Position numbers and translations under genes: made by a program. Shown here piece by piece: positions 34,608 through 43,985 of a stretch of DNA of 64,000 bases. Every line of letters starts with the position of its first letter. The first letter of the stretch is position 1. The stretch is from Bacteriovoracaceae bacterium. Lineage in GTDB: Bacteria; Bdellovibrionota; Bacteriovoracia; Bacteriovoracales; Bacteriovoracaceae. The notes beneath the pieces were generated by a model. That model saw only the letters and a program-made list of their open reading frames with translations. It did not search any database and was not told where the DNA came from. The stretch lies in the NCBI GenBank assembly GCA_947441615.1, contig CANEUH010000001.1:62001-126000 (forward strand), in the 5' to 3' direction.

Positions 34608-36315
34608 AAATCTCAATCTCCTTCAAAAGGTCCGAGGGCCCGTTAAGTTCTGTCATTTTTGATCTTTCTAGCATGCAGTAGCGATCAAAGTTTCCAGTAT
34701 AAAATCTCTGGGTAAAAAAGAGTACAGTCCCAGAAAAATGTTTATCTAAAATTTCCTTATAAATGAGACTCCTCTTAAAAGTCGAAATTTGCTCAAAGTC
34801 AGGTGTCACCAAGAGAATTTTAGGTTTAAGAAGGAGTGCTTTGGCAATTTGTAAGGATAAAAGCTGGGACTTAGAGAGCGGAAAAGTATTTGGTTGAATT
34901 TCCGTTTCCAGTCCCTTGGGTAACTTAGCAATATTTTCTTCAATCCCAACTTTCTTTAAAACATTTTCGATCTCTGTATTTGAAAATTGACGATGACTAA
35001 TACCCGTTAAGTTCTCTCTGATGGTTCCACTAAAAAACTGATCATAGCGAATTATTTGAATCTCATTTCTTACGGCCCCAAAATCTAAATCATCGGCCAG
35101 AAGATTATCAAATCGAACGTTCCCACTTGATTGATTACTAAAGCCCATGAGTGATTCATAAAAGAGATCAATAGAAGAAAAACTTTTAACAAAAATAAGA
35201 TTTTTCGTCCCTTCTTTAAAACTAAAATTAAAATTGTAATTGGGCTCAAATTTGAGGTTCTCAAATTGGAAATCGAATTTGCGTGGAACAATAGCATTTT
35301 CTTTAGGTGTTTCAAGTTCAAAGTCATAAAAGCGAGCAATCATGTCGAGAGATGTACTGTAGTTATAAACGCTGAAAAAGAAGTTTTGAAGATTTGGAAG
35401 ACTCGCGATAATACTGTTTACAACTAGTGCCGCTGCCACTAATTGTCCTGCGGACAATTCTTTCTTTAGAACCAGATAACCACCCATCCCAAGAAGAATA
35501 ATATTCATGACAACACCAAAGATCTGAAGACCGACATGTTGTCTAAATTGGAACTTAAATAGATTCTCTCTCACATGAAGCCAATCGTTAAAAAGGTGAT
35601 TGAGTTTTCTGTTGGAAAAATCTTTTCCATTGTCTGAGCAAAAAATATTTCTCACCCGACTTAACTCCTCTACCCAAGTCACAACTTTATATTTCCCGTT
35701 AGCTTCAGGAGAGCCCGCTTTAACTCCGTTAGGGCCAAAGAGCATCCAGTTCAGTATAAGAAACTGGCCCATAAAACCAGCGAATCCCAAAAAGTAAGGA
35801 TGATAAAAAGTGAGAAGAGTAAATCCAATAACAAATTGGATAATAAAGCCAAAACCCGTGACGAAAAAAGTCACCATGCTTGATTGCATGATTATAATAT
35901 CAAAGTAGCGATTGATGAGATCTTGATGGTTTGCTTTCTTAAACAACTTATCTTTGTAACTTGTGAGCCTTTCAGAAATAATAAAACCGTATCTCACGAA
36001 GAGTCTTCTTTGAAGAATTTCTACCGTATAGGTTTGAATCGTCTGAAGAACTCCACTACAGGATAGAATAAAAAAGAGAAGGGCACATAACACAACTAGT
36101 GGTTGGAGCATTGTTCGTACTCCAATATTATTTATAATCATCTGAATAGCGAGAGGAACGCCAAGACTTAATAAATTAATTGCCAGGGCATTAATGACAA
36201 TTGATTTGATGAAACCGATTTCAGGTTTTGTCATGAGATAGAGAAGGTCTCTAAATCTCTCACCAGATTTAATAAGGTTATCTGAAAGTAAATGAAAATG
36301 AAGTTTCCTACTCAT
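34591..36315 (-). CDS. ABC exporter-like protein with a degenerate nucleotide-binding domain
   Basis: The 574-residue protein has the type-IV exporter layout: five to six membrane helices (about 30-330) and a C-terminal ABC domain (about 345-574). The fold is recognisable from FFSGTIRENL and KALLLKPKILL, but every catalytic motif is altered. The Walker A region reads IFVKSFSSID (about 374-383) in place of GxxGxGK[ST]. The Q-loop Gln is Arg, the signature LSGGQ is LSKSQ, the Walker B Asp-Glu is Thr-Pro (LLVTPDF), and the switch His is Gln (FFTQRF). ATP hydrolysis is thus very unlikely. The frame is otherwise intact. The start overlaps the symporter stop by eight bases. Confidence 0.82.
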   Translation of the reverse strand: MSRKLHFHLLSDNLIKSGERFRDLLYLMTKPEIGFIKSIVINALAINLLSLGVPLAIQMIINNIGVRTMLQPLVVLCALLFFILSCSGVLQTIQTYTVEILQRRLFVRYGFIISERLTSYKDKLFKKANHQDLINRYFDIIIMQSSMVTFFVTGFGFIIQFVIGFTLLTFYHPYFLGFAGFMGQFLILNWMLFGPNGVKAGSPEANGKYKVVTWVEELSRVRNIFCSDNGKDFSNRKLNHLFNDWLHVRENLFKFQFRQHVGLQIFGVVMNIILLGMGGYLVLKKELSAGQLVAAALVVNSIIASLPNLQNFFFSVYNYSTSLDMIARFYDFELETPKENAIVPRKFDFQFENLKFEPNYNFNFSFKEGTKNLIFVKSFSSIDLFYESLMGFSNQSSGNVRFDNLLADDLDFGAVRNEIQIIRYDQFFSGTIRENLTGISHRQFSNTEIENVLKKVGIEENIAKLPKGLETEIQPNTFPLSKSQLLSLQIAKALLLKPKILLVTPDFEQISTFKRSLIYKEILDKHFSGTVLFFTQRFYTGNFDRYCMLERSKMTELNGPSDLLKEIEIYGTRN

Positions 36316-37813
36316 ATTTATTCTCTTTTGGTGTATCTGCAAAATCGATTAAAACTGAATTAAGCCACATAAAACCAACAGTTGTAATGATGCCAACGAG
36401 GATGCTTAATTGTGGGTTGAATTCAAAACTAAAGTGATTAAGGGCCATGCCTAGAAAACAAGTAAAGATACTTAAAATAATAATGGATGAAGTGAATGAA
36501 ATTTTAATCCATTTTGAAAGCATCATCCTGCATATAAAAAATGACAAAAGGGGAGCAGTGGAGAAGTAAGCAAAGTACATTCCGATTTTAATGGATCCCG
36601 AGATGAGTGAGAATAAATGGGCCATGATCACAATCGAAACCGTAATAATGAAGTTATCAACCTTAATATAAAGTTTAAAAAGGTTAGATTTTTTACCAGA
36701 CATTAAATCATTCCAAAAGACGGCACTCATCGCATTTATAGATGAATCAAGTGTCGACATATTGGCCGCTAGAATACTTGCCACCATGAGCCCCTTAAGT
36801 GGTGTTGGAAAATAGTTTTCAATTAAGGATGAGAAGATTTTTTCTGGGGCGGGAGCTGTTTGGCCGTGTTTTGTATAGTATGACCAAATCACGACACCCA
36901 AGCTTAGAAAAATGAGATTCACAATGAGGGACCCAACTGAGGACCAAGCAAGGGCTTTTTGGGCCGTTTGCACATCTTTTGCGCCTAATAACTTTTGGGC
37001 CAAATCTTGATCCACTCCGTGAGTAGCTGCATCGTAAGCAATCCCTGCGATAATTCCGTAGATGAAAGTCAGAAAACCATGTGCATCTGTCCATGGACTA
37101 AATTTATGGTTTGTAAAACCAAATGAAACTAATTCTCCCCAAGTAAGGTGACTCATCTGTCCCACCACATGATGGGCGACAATACCTCCAAGGATAAAAA
37201 TTGCTGCTTGAAGCATGTCTGTTCTAACGACGGCCTTTAATCCTCCGAGAATGATATAAAGATAGGTCATTAAAGAGATCAAAACCATCGCAGAGAAAAT
37301 GGAAGTACCGAAAAACTCCGCAATAAGAATGGAGCCTCCTAAGAGTTTAACACTCACTCCAATAAGCTTGGTGAAAATATAAAAGAAGGCGAAGGTTCTT
37401 TTCGCTCTCGTTCCAACTCCCCTGATTTCTCTGTAGGTATATATTCCTCTGGCCAGGACTTCAAAAATGGTAAGTCCCTTACCGTAGATCTTTGGAATAA
37501 AATACCAGGAGATAAAACTGCGACTTATAATTGCACCCAAGATGAATTTAAAGTAGCTAAAATTTTCCATATAAACATAAGTGGGAATGACTAAAAATGC
37601 CATGGCCGAAAACTCTGTCGCTATAATGGAAAGAGTTGCTTCCCAGAAAGTGATACTTTTTCCGGCAAGATAGTGATTATCAATCGGTCTCAGCCCATTC
37701 ACTGAATCGTTTTTTTCAATCCGCTTCATGAAGGTTCTTGCTTTGTAGGCAATTGTAAATATTAAGGCGATGTAGCCAATAATCACGAATAAATCTAGAT
37801 TCGTTAATTGCAT
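36308..37813 (-). CDS. Sodium/solute symporter (SSS family)
   Basis: The protein has 501 residues with 12-13 membrane helices in the LeuT-like SSS arrangement. Family segments include YLAGKSITFWEATLSIIATEFSA split over the first helices, the GGLKAVVRTDMLQ motif (about 195-207), and NMSTLDSSINAMSAVFWND near 350-368, the position of the Na2-site helix. The substrate (sugar, amino acid, osmolyte or sialic acid type) cannot be read. It heads an operon with the degenerate ABC exporter, HlyD adaptor and TolC protein, which is unusual for an uptake system. Confidence 0.85.
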   Translation of the reverse strand: MQLTNLDLFVIIGYIALIFTIAYKARTFMKRIEKNDSVNGLRPIDNHYLAGKSITFWEATLSIIATEFSAMAFLVIPTYVYMENFSYFKFILGAIISRSFISWYFIPKIYGKGLTIFEVLARGIYTYREIRGVGTRAKRTFAFFYIFTKLIGVSVKLLGGSILIAEFFGTSIFSAMVLISLMTYLYIILGGLKAVVRTDMLQAAIFILGGIVAHHVVGQMSHLTWGELVSFGFTNHKFSPWTDAHGFLTFIYGIIAGIAYDAATHGVDQDLAQKLLGAKDVQTAQKALAWSSVGSLIVNLIFLSLGVVIWSYYTKHGQTAPAPEKIFSSLIENYFPTPLKGLMVASILAANMSTLDSSINAMSAVFWNDLMSGKKSNLFKLYIKVDNFIITVSIVIMAHLFSLISGSIKIGMYFAYFSTAPLLSFFICRMMLSKWIKISFTSSIIILSIFTCFLGMALNHFSFEFNPQLSILVGIITTVGFMWLNSVLIDFADTPKENKYE

Positions 37814-37865
37814 AAAATTCCCTAAAACGTTGTCATTTTATTCGAGTGGAAAAAGGCAGAGTTTA

Positions 37866-38168
37866 TTAAATAAGAAGGAAAAATTGTTTTTGGCGTTTTA
37901 GATTGTAGGCTGCAAGATAGTACTTGAAAAAATCTATGTGATCCGGAGCATCTGCAATAATCACAATAGGAATAAATTCCTGAGCTATAAAATTAATTTT
38001 TGTATCAATCTTCTTTTGTCTATTTGTAATAGGTTCAATCTTCCAAAATGATAACTGAGGTGGTGATGAAAGTTGTTCCGAATGATATGCGTATGCCTTA
38101 GGTAATCCTGAAAGAACTGAGGTCATTCCAACTAAAACTGTTAAAAGGAGAAAATAAGTAGGTTTCAT
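37866..38168 (-). CDS. Small putative exported protein
   Basis: The product has 100 residues. It begins with a plausible signal peptide (MKPTYFLLLTVLVGMTSVLS, cleavage near AYA-YHS), and the mature part is about 70 residues, ending in a basic and aromatic stretch (YNLKRQKQFFLLI). I recognise no family. The ribosome-binding site is poor, so this gene is less certain than its neighbours. It lies 52 bases upstream of the symporter start, in the same direction. Confidence 0.45.
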   Translation of the reverse strand: MKPTYFLLLTVLVGMTSVLSGLPKAYAYHSEQLSSPPQLSFWKIEPITNRQKKIDTKINFIAQEFIPIVIIADAPDHIDFFKYYLAAYNLKRQKQFFLLI

Positions 38169-38485
38169 CTAAATAATATTTTAAGTTATTCCGAATTTCT
38201 CTCAAGATAAAAATGTAAAAAATTCTTATGTGATCAAACGGTAATTAATTGAAATCATACTAAAAAGCTTTACTTTTGGGATTGCTATTAACGCGCTATT
38301 TACAAAAGAATCCTGTTTATGCTAGAAGGATCTCAGTCGTATATTTTGTACCTTGTTCCCACCCGGATCTTTTCGTCTATCTAGGTCTAAGTGGTTCCTC
38401 AGGGCTGTTTTGAGACCAATTGGACCAGGCCTCATCTACATTCAAAATGCGCATAACAAATAACTTTCTCGAAAGGAGAAAACGC
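38169..38485 (+). other. Long leader region of the DEAD-box helicase gene with a strong hairpin
   Basis: This 317-base stretch has no convincing frame except a short extension of the helicase ORF. GGTCTAAGTGGTT (38384-38396) pairs with GACCAATTGGACC (38414-38426) in 12 of 13 positions, counting G-T pairs, with a 17-base loop, about 60 bases before the start codon. Long structured leaders are known for cold-shock DEAD-box helicase genes, where they control expression. Confidence 0.5.
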
Positions 38486-40195
38486 ATGTCTTTTAATGAA
38501 CTTGGACTCAAAGAGTCTTCCCTCAAAGCAATCGCAAAAATGGGTTTTGAAAACCCTTCAGAAATTCAATCACAGGCGATTCCTGTGTTACTTCAAGGTG
38601 ACGTTGATTTTATTGGCCAGGCCCAAACTGGTTCAGGAAAAACTGCGGCCTTTGTTCTTCCGTTACTTGAAAAATTAGATTTCAAATCACCGGCACTTCA
38701 AGCTGTGATTCTTGCTCCGACTCGTGAGCTAGCGAACCAAATCAACGAAGAAATTCAAAAGCTATCGGCGTTTGAACCCATCCGTTCAATGTCTGTTTAT
38801 GGTGGTACTTCTGTAGGACTTCAGATCAAAGATTTTAAGTCAAAAAAACCTCAAGTCGTTGCTGGTACTCCAGGACGAGTGATGGATCTTATTGAGCGCG
38901 GAGTTTTGAAGTTTGAAGCTACAAAATTCGTCATTCTTGATGAAGCAGATGAAATGCTTGATATGGGATTCTTCGATGACGTAACGGCAATTATTGACCA
39001 AATTCCTGAAAAGAGAATCTGGATGTTCTCAGCAACTCTTCCTGGACCTATTTCAGATCTCGTGAACCGTGAGTTTTCTAATCCTGTGACTGTAAGAGTA
39101 ACAAAGAAAGTTTTAACAGCTGACTCAGTTGAACAGAAAGCAGTCGTCGTTCGTCGTGAAAACGGAATTGAAGCTCTTTGTAGATATATGGATTACTCAG
39201 ATAATATGTACGCCATTATCTTTACTCGAACTAAAATTGGTGCCAAAGAACTGACTGACGAATTGAATGCTCGCGGTTACCCAACAGACGCTCTTCACGG
39301 TGATATGGATCAAGCAGCTCGTGATATGACGATGAAAAAATTTAAAGAGAAGAAAATCAATCTTCTCGTTTGTACCGATGTTGCTGCACGAGGGATTGAC
39401 GTTAATAACCTCACTCACGTGATTAACTTTGGTCTTCCACAAGATAATGAATCTTATGTTCACCGAATTGGTCGTACAGGCCGTGGTGGTTCAAAAGGGA
39501 TTTCACTCTCTATCATTGAGCCAAATGAACAAGGTCGCGTAGGTCAGATCGAAAGACTTACGAAAGCAAAAATCGAAAGAGTCTTTCTTCCGAAAGTGAA
39601 TGAGATCAGAGAGAAAATTTTAGAGAAGTCTTTAAAGCGTTTCACAGATCATATTTCTTCTTTCCATGATGAAGAAGTTCTTCATTATGATGCATTTAAA
39701 GCAAAGTTCGATTCTCTTGAAAAAGAAGATATTGTTAAAGGTATCTATGGTTTCATGTTCGAAAATACATTGAAGCGTTACCAAAAAGCGCAAGAAATTG
39801 ATGTCGCTCCTCGTGGCCAAGGTGAGCGTCCTCAGGGTGTGAGAGTTCAAACAGGTATGCAGAGATTCTTCATCAATCTAGGAACGATGGATGGAGCAAA
39901 TCCAGGCGAATTATTAAAGTTTGTTTCAAATACAACTGGAATCTCTGGAAGAAACCTTGGGCGAATTGAAACGAAAGAAAAATTTGCGTTTATTGAAGCT
40001 CCTTCAGAGTTTACTGATGCCATGATGAACCTTAAGGGTGAAATGTTTGGCAATCGCCGTGTTTCTATCGAACTCGCTACAGCTCCTGCCGGAAATGGCG
40101 GTGGGCGTGGTTTCGGTGGTGGCGGTGGTGGCTTTAGAGGTGGCCGCGGCGGAGATCGTGGTGGACGATCTTTCAGTAGGGGCAGTCGTTACTAG
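38486..40195 (+). CDS. deaD: DEAD-box RNA helicase (DeaD/CsdA-like)
   Basis: This 569-residue ATP-dependent RNA helicase has the Q motif and F-GF-PS start, motif I AQTGSGKTAAF (about 47-57), motif Ia PTRELANQ, motif II LDEADEMLDMGF, motif III SATLPG and motif VI HRIGRTGRGG. After the helicase core comes a DbpA-type RNA-binding domain (MQRFFINLGTMDG to RRVSIELATA, about 462-535) and a glycine/arginine-rich RGG tail (about 540-569). These suit ribosome assembly or mRNA decay at low temperature. Start: ATG 38486 has AAAGGAG upstream, eight bases away. Confidence 0.93.
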   Translation: MSFNELGLKESSLKAIAKMGFENPSEIQSQAIPVLLQGDVDFIGQAQTGSGKTAAFVLPLLEKLDFKSPALQAVILAPTRELANQINEEIQKLSAFEPIRSMSVYGGTSVGLQIKDFKSKKPQVVAGTPGRVMDLIERGVLKFEATKFVILDEADEMLDMGFFDDVTAIIDQIPEKRIWMFSATLPGPISDLVNREFSNPVTVRVTKKVLTADSVEQKAVVVRRENGIEALCRYMDYSDNMYAIIFTRTKIGAKELTDELNARGYPTDALHGDMDQAARDMTMKKFKEKKINLLVCTDVAARGIDVNNLTHVINFGLPQDNESYVHRIGRTGRGGSKGISLSIIEPNEQGRVGQIERLTKAKIERVFLPKVNEIREKILEKSLKRFTDHISSFHDEEVLHYDAFKAKFDSLEKEDIVKGIYGFMFENTLKRYQKAQEIDVAPRGQGERPQGVRVQTGMQRFFINLGTMDGANPGELLKFVSNTTGISGRNLGRIETKEKFAFIEAPSEFTDAMMNLKGEMFGNRRVSIELATAPAGNGGGRGFGGGGGGFRGGRGGDRGGRSFSRGSRY

Positions 40196-40240
40196 GAAAA
40201 TATTTCCTCCGTCATATTAAGTACTTGTAGCATTATGCTT

Positions 40241-40311
40241 CCCATGTCAAAATTTGAGTAACACACTAAATTAGACATGGGCAGCAGTGCCCAAAATACA
40301 GGATGTATTTT
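40241..40311 (+). other. Cluster of three adjacent hairpins
   Basis: Three stems follow each other in the 130 bases between the helicase and the FtsB-like gene: CCCATGTC-type arms (40241-40255 with 40268-40281), GGGCA/TGCCC (40279-40283 with 40288-40292) and a perfect eight-base AAAATACA/TGTATTTT (40293-40300 with 40304-40311). The first two share bases. The last could act as a weak terminator. They may end the helicase transcript or form a leader for the next gene. Confidence 0.5.
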
Positions 40312-40325
40312 GCGTGGAATTAAGA

Positions 40326-40985
40326 ATGAATCAATCGACTCATGAAGAGTATGAAGAAGTAGAATCACCGTTCGCGTCAAAATCATCTGATAAATCTCCT
40401 CACCGAGAAAGACTGCGCACCCGGAAGAATGTTTTTAACCGTCCCTTCGCGACGGACACAACTAATGCGCCTACATATTTTGAAACAACGGCGACAAGAA
40501 AAGCCATTGGCCATGCTGATCAAACAGAACTTTTAGATCATAGAAAGGGCTCCCTTCACGAAACAGAGATAGACTATCTTAATGAAGAAGAAGAGGAAGT
40601 TGAGGAAGAAGTAGAGAAGCGTCCAGCGCGATCTCCTTCAGTGTCAGTTAAGAAAAAAGAAAAGCTTAAAAAAAATCTTTTAGCAAAGCTAGGATGGTCA
40701 GTTGTTGGCCTACTTGTTCTTCGCCTTATCTTTATGGACCGTGGAGTTTGGGATTACTTCTCAACTGAAGGTGTTATTCAAGAGAAAAGAGAAGAGTTAA
40801 AGTCCATTCAAATGGAAAATAAAGACCTTAAAATTGAAATCACAAAAATCCAGCTTGATCGAAATTATCAAAAGCAATTAGCAAAAGAGCACCTTGGTGT
40901 GATCGCTGCAGATGAATTTTTAATTCTTTTTGCTGGAGAAAGTCCAGATTCACCTGAAACTTCTGAAGAAAACATTTCTATCTAG
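40326..40985 (+). CDS. FtsB/DivIC-like septum formation initiator protein
   Basis: The 219-residue protein has a long acidic cytoplasmic region (1 to about 115; STHEEYEEVESPF, then EEEEEVEEEVEKRP), one membrane helix (LGWSVVGLLVLRLIF, about 129-143), and a periplasmic coiled coil (VIQEKREELKSIQMENKDLK, about 155-190) ending in AKEHLGVIAADEFLILF, the typical end of FtsB/DivIC domains. The extended N-terminal tail is unusual for FtsB. A role in the divisome FtsQLB complex is inferred from the domain. It overlaps the convergent DUF192 gene by four bases. Confidence 0.75.
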   Translation: MNQSTHEEYEEVESPFASKSSDKSPHRERLRTRKNVFNRPFATDTTNAPTYFETTATRKAIGHADQTELLDHRKGSLHETEIDYLNEEEEEVEEEVEKRPARSPSVSVKKKEKLKKNLLAKLGWSVVGLLVLRLIFMDRGVWDYFSTEGVIQEKREELKSIQMENKDLKIEITKIQLDRNYQKQLAKEHLGVIAADEFLILFAGESPDSPETSEENISI

Positions 40986-41497
40986 TTCTTACCAAGTTTC
41001 TTTTTTACAATATTTTCCGCTTCTATAAGTGTTACTTTTCCATTCCAGGTAAGTTTATCGCCAACGTTTATTTTTTGAGCGATCGAAGAAGTTGATTTCA
41101 TTTCCAGAACATGTCGGCACCAGACTCCTCGTGCACGCGGAATAAGCTCTGGATTTGAGCGACCAACATAGAAGGGGAGCTTTCGTACGATATCGATGAT
41201 TTTTAAATCTTTATCGAGATAAAAGAGATCTAGTTCAAAGTAAGTGTCTGGCATCCAAAAGTGCCTCTCTTCATCTTGAAGATAGAAAAAGAGCATTCCC
41301 TCCGAGTCACCAAAATCCTCCGGTTTCACTCCGGAAAGGCCCATCTCCTGTTCTTTCGCGTCGATAGCAAGAGTCGCTTCTATTGAGGGCCCGAAACTTG
41401 TTTGGAGTTCAACTTGTTTCAAGGGGTTCTGATTTTGTGACTCACTTTGGCAAGAGAGAAGAGTAAAGAGAGAGAGGAACAGGATCAATTTTCTCAT
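40982..41497 (-). CDS. DUF192 lipoprotein
   Basis: This 171-residue protein has a lipoprotein signal with lipobox LLSC (Cys 16), followed by a DUF192 domain (about 38-165): IDAKEQEMGLSGV, GMLFFYLQDEERHFWMPDTY and RHVLEMKSTSSIAQKINVGD. DUF192 is a small beta-barrel fold of unknown function. It is tethered to a membrane here. It faces aspS divergently. Confidence 0.88.
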   Translation of the reverse strand: MRKLILFLSLFTLLSCQSESQNQNPLKQVELQTSFGPSIEATLAIDAKEQEMGLSGVKPEDFGDSEGMLFFYLQDEERHFWMPDTYFELDLFYLDKDLKIIDIVRKLPFYVGRSNPELIPRARGVWCRHVLEMKSTSSIAQKINVGDKLTWNGKVTLIEAENIVKKKLGKN

Positions 41498-41562
41498 GAA
41501 GTTTATCCCTGATTCAGGTATGATTTCACAGTCTAATTAAGAGATACGACAGGAGCTCTCAA

Positions 41563-43350
41563 ATGTCATCGGTTAAAAATTTACCAGGATTAATGCGCAC
41601 TCATCACTGTGGAGAACTTAGAGAAAGTGATATTGGAAAAAATGTCACGATTTGTGGGTGGATGAATAAATATAGAAATCTCGGAAGTCTTCACTTCATC
41701 GATCTTAGGGATAAGTATGGCATCACTCAACTTGGGTTTGAATCATTTAAAGGTGATGTGAATGAACTTAGAAAGTTCTCATTAGAATCAGTTCTTATGG
41801 CAACAGGTAAAGTCGTTGCTCGTCCTGATTCAGCAAAAAATCCAAACATGGCTACAGGAATGGTGGAAGTTCAAGTTGAAGAAATTCGTCCTCTCTCACT
41901 TGCTGAAGAAGTTCCTTTTCTTCCTCATGGTATGGTTCAAGCAACTGAAGATCTTCGTCTTCGTTATCGCTACTTGGATCTTCGTTCAAAAAAATTACAA
42001 GACATCCTTAGTCTTCGTTCTGAAACGACAAAGAAAGCGCGAATGGCCCTCTATGAGCTTGGGTTTAATGAAATTGAAACCCCAATTCTCTATAAGACAA
42101 CTCCAGAGGGAGCGAGAGACTATATCGTTCCTTCACGTGTTCATCCTGGAAAAGTGTACGCCCTTCCACAATCTCCCCAAACACTGAAGCAGCTGTTGAT
42201 GATTGCTAATACTGATAAATATTTTCAAATCTGTCGCTGCTTTCGAGATGAAGATTTAAGGGCCGATCGTCAGCCAGAATTTACTCAAATCGATATTGAG
42301 GTTTCTTTTCCTACTCTAGATTACATGAAAAACCTTGCCACTCATGTGGTAAAGAACATTTTTAATATGCCTGAAAACTTTGAGATGACGTCAATCTCCT
42401 ATGACGAAGTGATGAGAGATTACGGCTCTGATAAACCCGATGTCCGCTTTGGATTAAAACAGCTTATCGTTACTGATCTTTTTAAGACTTCATCTTTTGC
42501 AACATTCTCTGAGGTTGCTAACTCCAAATATGGAATGGTTAAGGCGATGTTTATTCCAACTTCAGTTGGCACACTTGCTCGAAAAGACATTGATGGTCTG
42601 GTTGAAGTTGTGAAGCCATACGGCGGAAAGGGTGTGGCTTGGTTTAAAGTTGAAAATGGCCAGGTCAGTGGTGGAATCTCGAAGTTTATTGATCCAAATT
42701 TACTAAATGCTCTTTATGAAAAGTCTCCAGAAAAAGGAGACGGGTTGTGGTTCTTTACGGCCGATAAAAATTTTAACATCGCTCATGATTGCGCCGATGC
42801 TTTAAGACGGTATTTTGGGAAGCACTTTAACCTTATTAATCCAGATCAGTATGCCTTTCTGTGGGTTTATGATTTTCCACTTTTTGATTACGATTCCGAT
42901 GCCAATACCTTAGGAGCAAAACACCATCCATTCACTCGTCCAAAGGACGAAGATATGGAGCTCTATTATTCTAATGATAAATCTAAAGTCAAAGACGTGA
43001 AGGCCTATGCCTATGATATCGTCTGTAATGGTTATGAAATTGGTGGAGGTTCCATGAGGATCTTCGACAATAAACAGCAATCGAGGATGTTTGAACTTTT
43101 AGGGTTTACTCCAGAAGATGCTCAACACCAGTTTGGATTTTTCATTGAAGCTTTAAAATATGGAACTCCACCACACGCAGGCATGGCCTTTGGTATGGAC
43201 AGGCTAGTTATGCTTCTTGCGAAAACAGACTCGATTCGAGATGTGATTGCTTTTCCTAAGACAGCTTCTGCAACAGATTTGATGGCGAGTTCTCCATCAA
43301 AACCAAGCGATGCTCAAACAAAAGAATTGGGATTTAAGTGGCTTGATTAA
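41563..43350 (+). CDS. aspS: Aspartyl-tRNA synthetase
   Basis: AspS charges tRNA-Asp (or also tRNA-Asn in non-discriminating forms). The 595-residue protein has an N-terminal OB-fold (about 15-105; [20 protein letters not shown]), class II motif 2 [20 protein letters not shown] (about 226-245), the bacterial GAD insertion domain (about 300-410) and motif 3 [13 protein letters not shown] near 544-556. The long bacterial-type insertion shows it is the bacterial, not archaeal, kind. ACAGGAG precedes the ATG. It overlaps the convergent RDD gene by four bases. Confidence 0.96.
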   Translation: MSSVKNLPGLMRTHHCGELRESDIGKNVTICGWMNKYRNLGSLHFIDLRDKYGITQLGFESFKGDVNELRKFSLESVLMATGKVVARPDSAKNPNMATGMVEVQVEEIRPLSLAEEVPFLPHGMVQATEDLRLRYRYLDLRSKKLQDILSLRSETTKKARMALYELGFNEIETPILYKTTPEGARDYIVPSRVHPGKVYALPQSPQTLKQLLMIANTDKYFQICRCFRDEDLRADRQPEFTQIDIEVSFPTLDYMKNLATHVVKNIFNMPENFEMTSISYDEVMRDYGSDKPDVRFGLKQLIVTDLFKTSSFATFSEVANSKYGMVKAMFIPTSVGTLARKDIDGLVEVVKPYGGKGVAWFKVENGQVSGGISKFIDPNLLNALYEKSPEKGDGLWFFTADKNFNIAHDCADALRRYFGKHFNLINPDQYAFLWVYDFPLFDYDSDANTLGAKHHPFTRPKDEDMELYYSNDKSKVKDVKAYAYDIVCNGYEIGGGSMRIFDNKQQSRMFELLGFTPEDAQHQFGFFIEALKYGTPPHAGMAFGMDRLVMLLAKTDSIRDVIAFPKTASATDLMASSPSKPSDAQTKELGFKWLD

Positions 43351-43940
43351 GCTGCCGTTTTCCAATCTGTTTCTTCTAAGATTTTTTCATTTTCAAATTC
43401 ATGAATCTTCTCCAATAAATTGATTGGGGAAGATTCCTTATATGTCATAAAATCAGAATAGAGATAATCGTGGGCACGGAATTTATTCCAAATTGATTTT
43501 TGCCAAAGATAAGAAAGTCCGAAGCTAAAACATAGAGTCATTGAATGAGCTGCCCATCTTAAAGATTCATTAAAGCTCTTGGATTTTTGATCAATTCTCA
43601 TCTTCGTTAAATGCATCCCATAAGTTTGGCCATCATTGAAGAAATAAGAAAAGAAAAAATAATTAAATAGGAGAAAAGGAAAAATTAAAAAGGAAAATCC
43701 AATAGATGAAGTTATTTCATTGGGAGAACTAAATTTCGAATTAAATAGAAGAGATTCAATTTGAATTGAAGTTATATTAACTAGAAAAAGTGTGATTCCA
43801 AATGAAAGATAAAAATCGATTATATGAGAAACAAAAAGTTTCATATTCCATGATTGGTGCTTCTCCTTATTTGGATGAAGGTAAAAAGAGGGCAATTTTT
43901 TAGAATAGTTAGCAAAAGGAATAAGATCAATAGGAGTCAT
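43347..43940 (-). CDS. RDD family membrane protein
   Basis: The 197-residue protein has about three membrane helices ([53 protein letters not shown]) and the RDD-type segment [14 protein letters not shown], where a water or ion-coupled membrane domain usually has GxTxGK. Function unknown. It follows mutS by 45 bases, and its start region is enclosed in a perfect hairpin, so its translation probably depends on translation of mutS. Confidence 0.75.
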   Translation of the reverse strand: MTPIDLIPFANYSKKLPSFYLHPNKEKHQSWNMKLFVSHIIDFYLSFGITLFLVNITSIQIESLLFNSKFSSPNEITSSIGFSFLIFPFLLFNYFFFSYFFNDGQTYGMHLTKMRIDQKSKSFNESLRWAAHSMTLCFSFGLSYLWQKSIWNKFRAHDYLYSDFMTYKESSPINLLEKIHEFENEKILEETDWKTAA

Positions 43941-43941
43941 G

Positions 43942-43979
43942 AATCACCTCTAATAGCCTATCGGTTGTTAGAGGTGATT
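43942..43979 (-). promoter_or_regulatory. Hairpin sequestering the ribosome-binding site of the RDD gene
   Basis: On the minus strand AATCACCTCTAA (43979-43968) pairs perfectly over 12 bases with TTAGAGGTGATT (43953-43942), with a 14-base loop. The 3' arm contains the Shine-Dalgarno sequence (AGAGGTGA), and the ATG starts one base later. The 5' arm imitates the anti-Shine-Dalgarno end of 16S rRNA. It starts six bases after the mutS stop, so a ribosome ending mutS would open it. Confidence 0.75.
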
Positions 43980-43985
43980 GTTTAG

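Noticed and set aside
40038-40220. Alternative frame over the RGG tail of the helicase
   Set aside because: It is a shadow of the GC-rich glycine/arginine codons; the helicase frame is continuous and ends normally.
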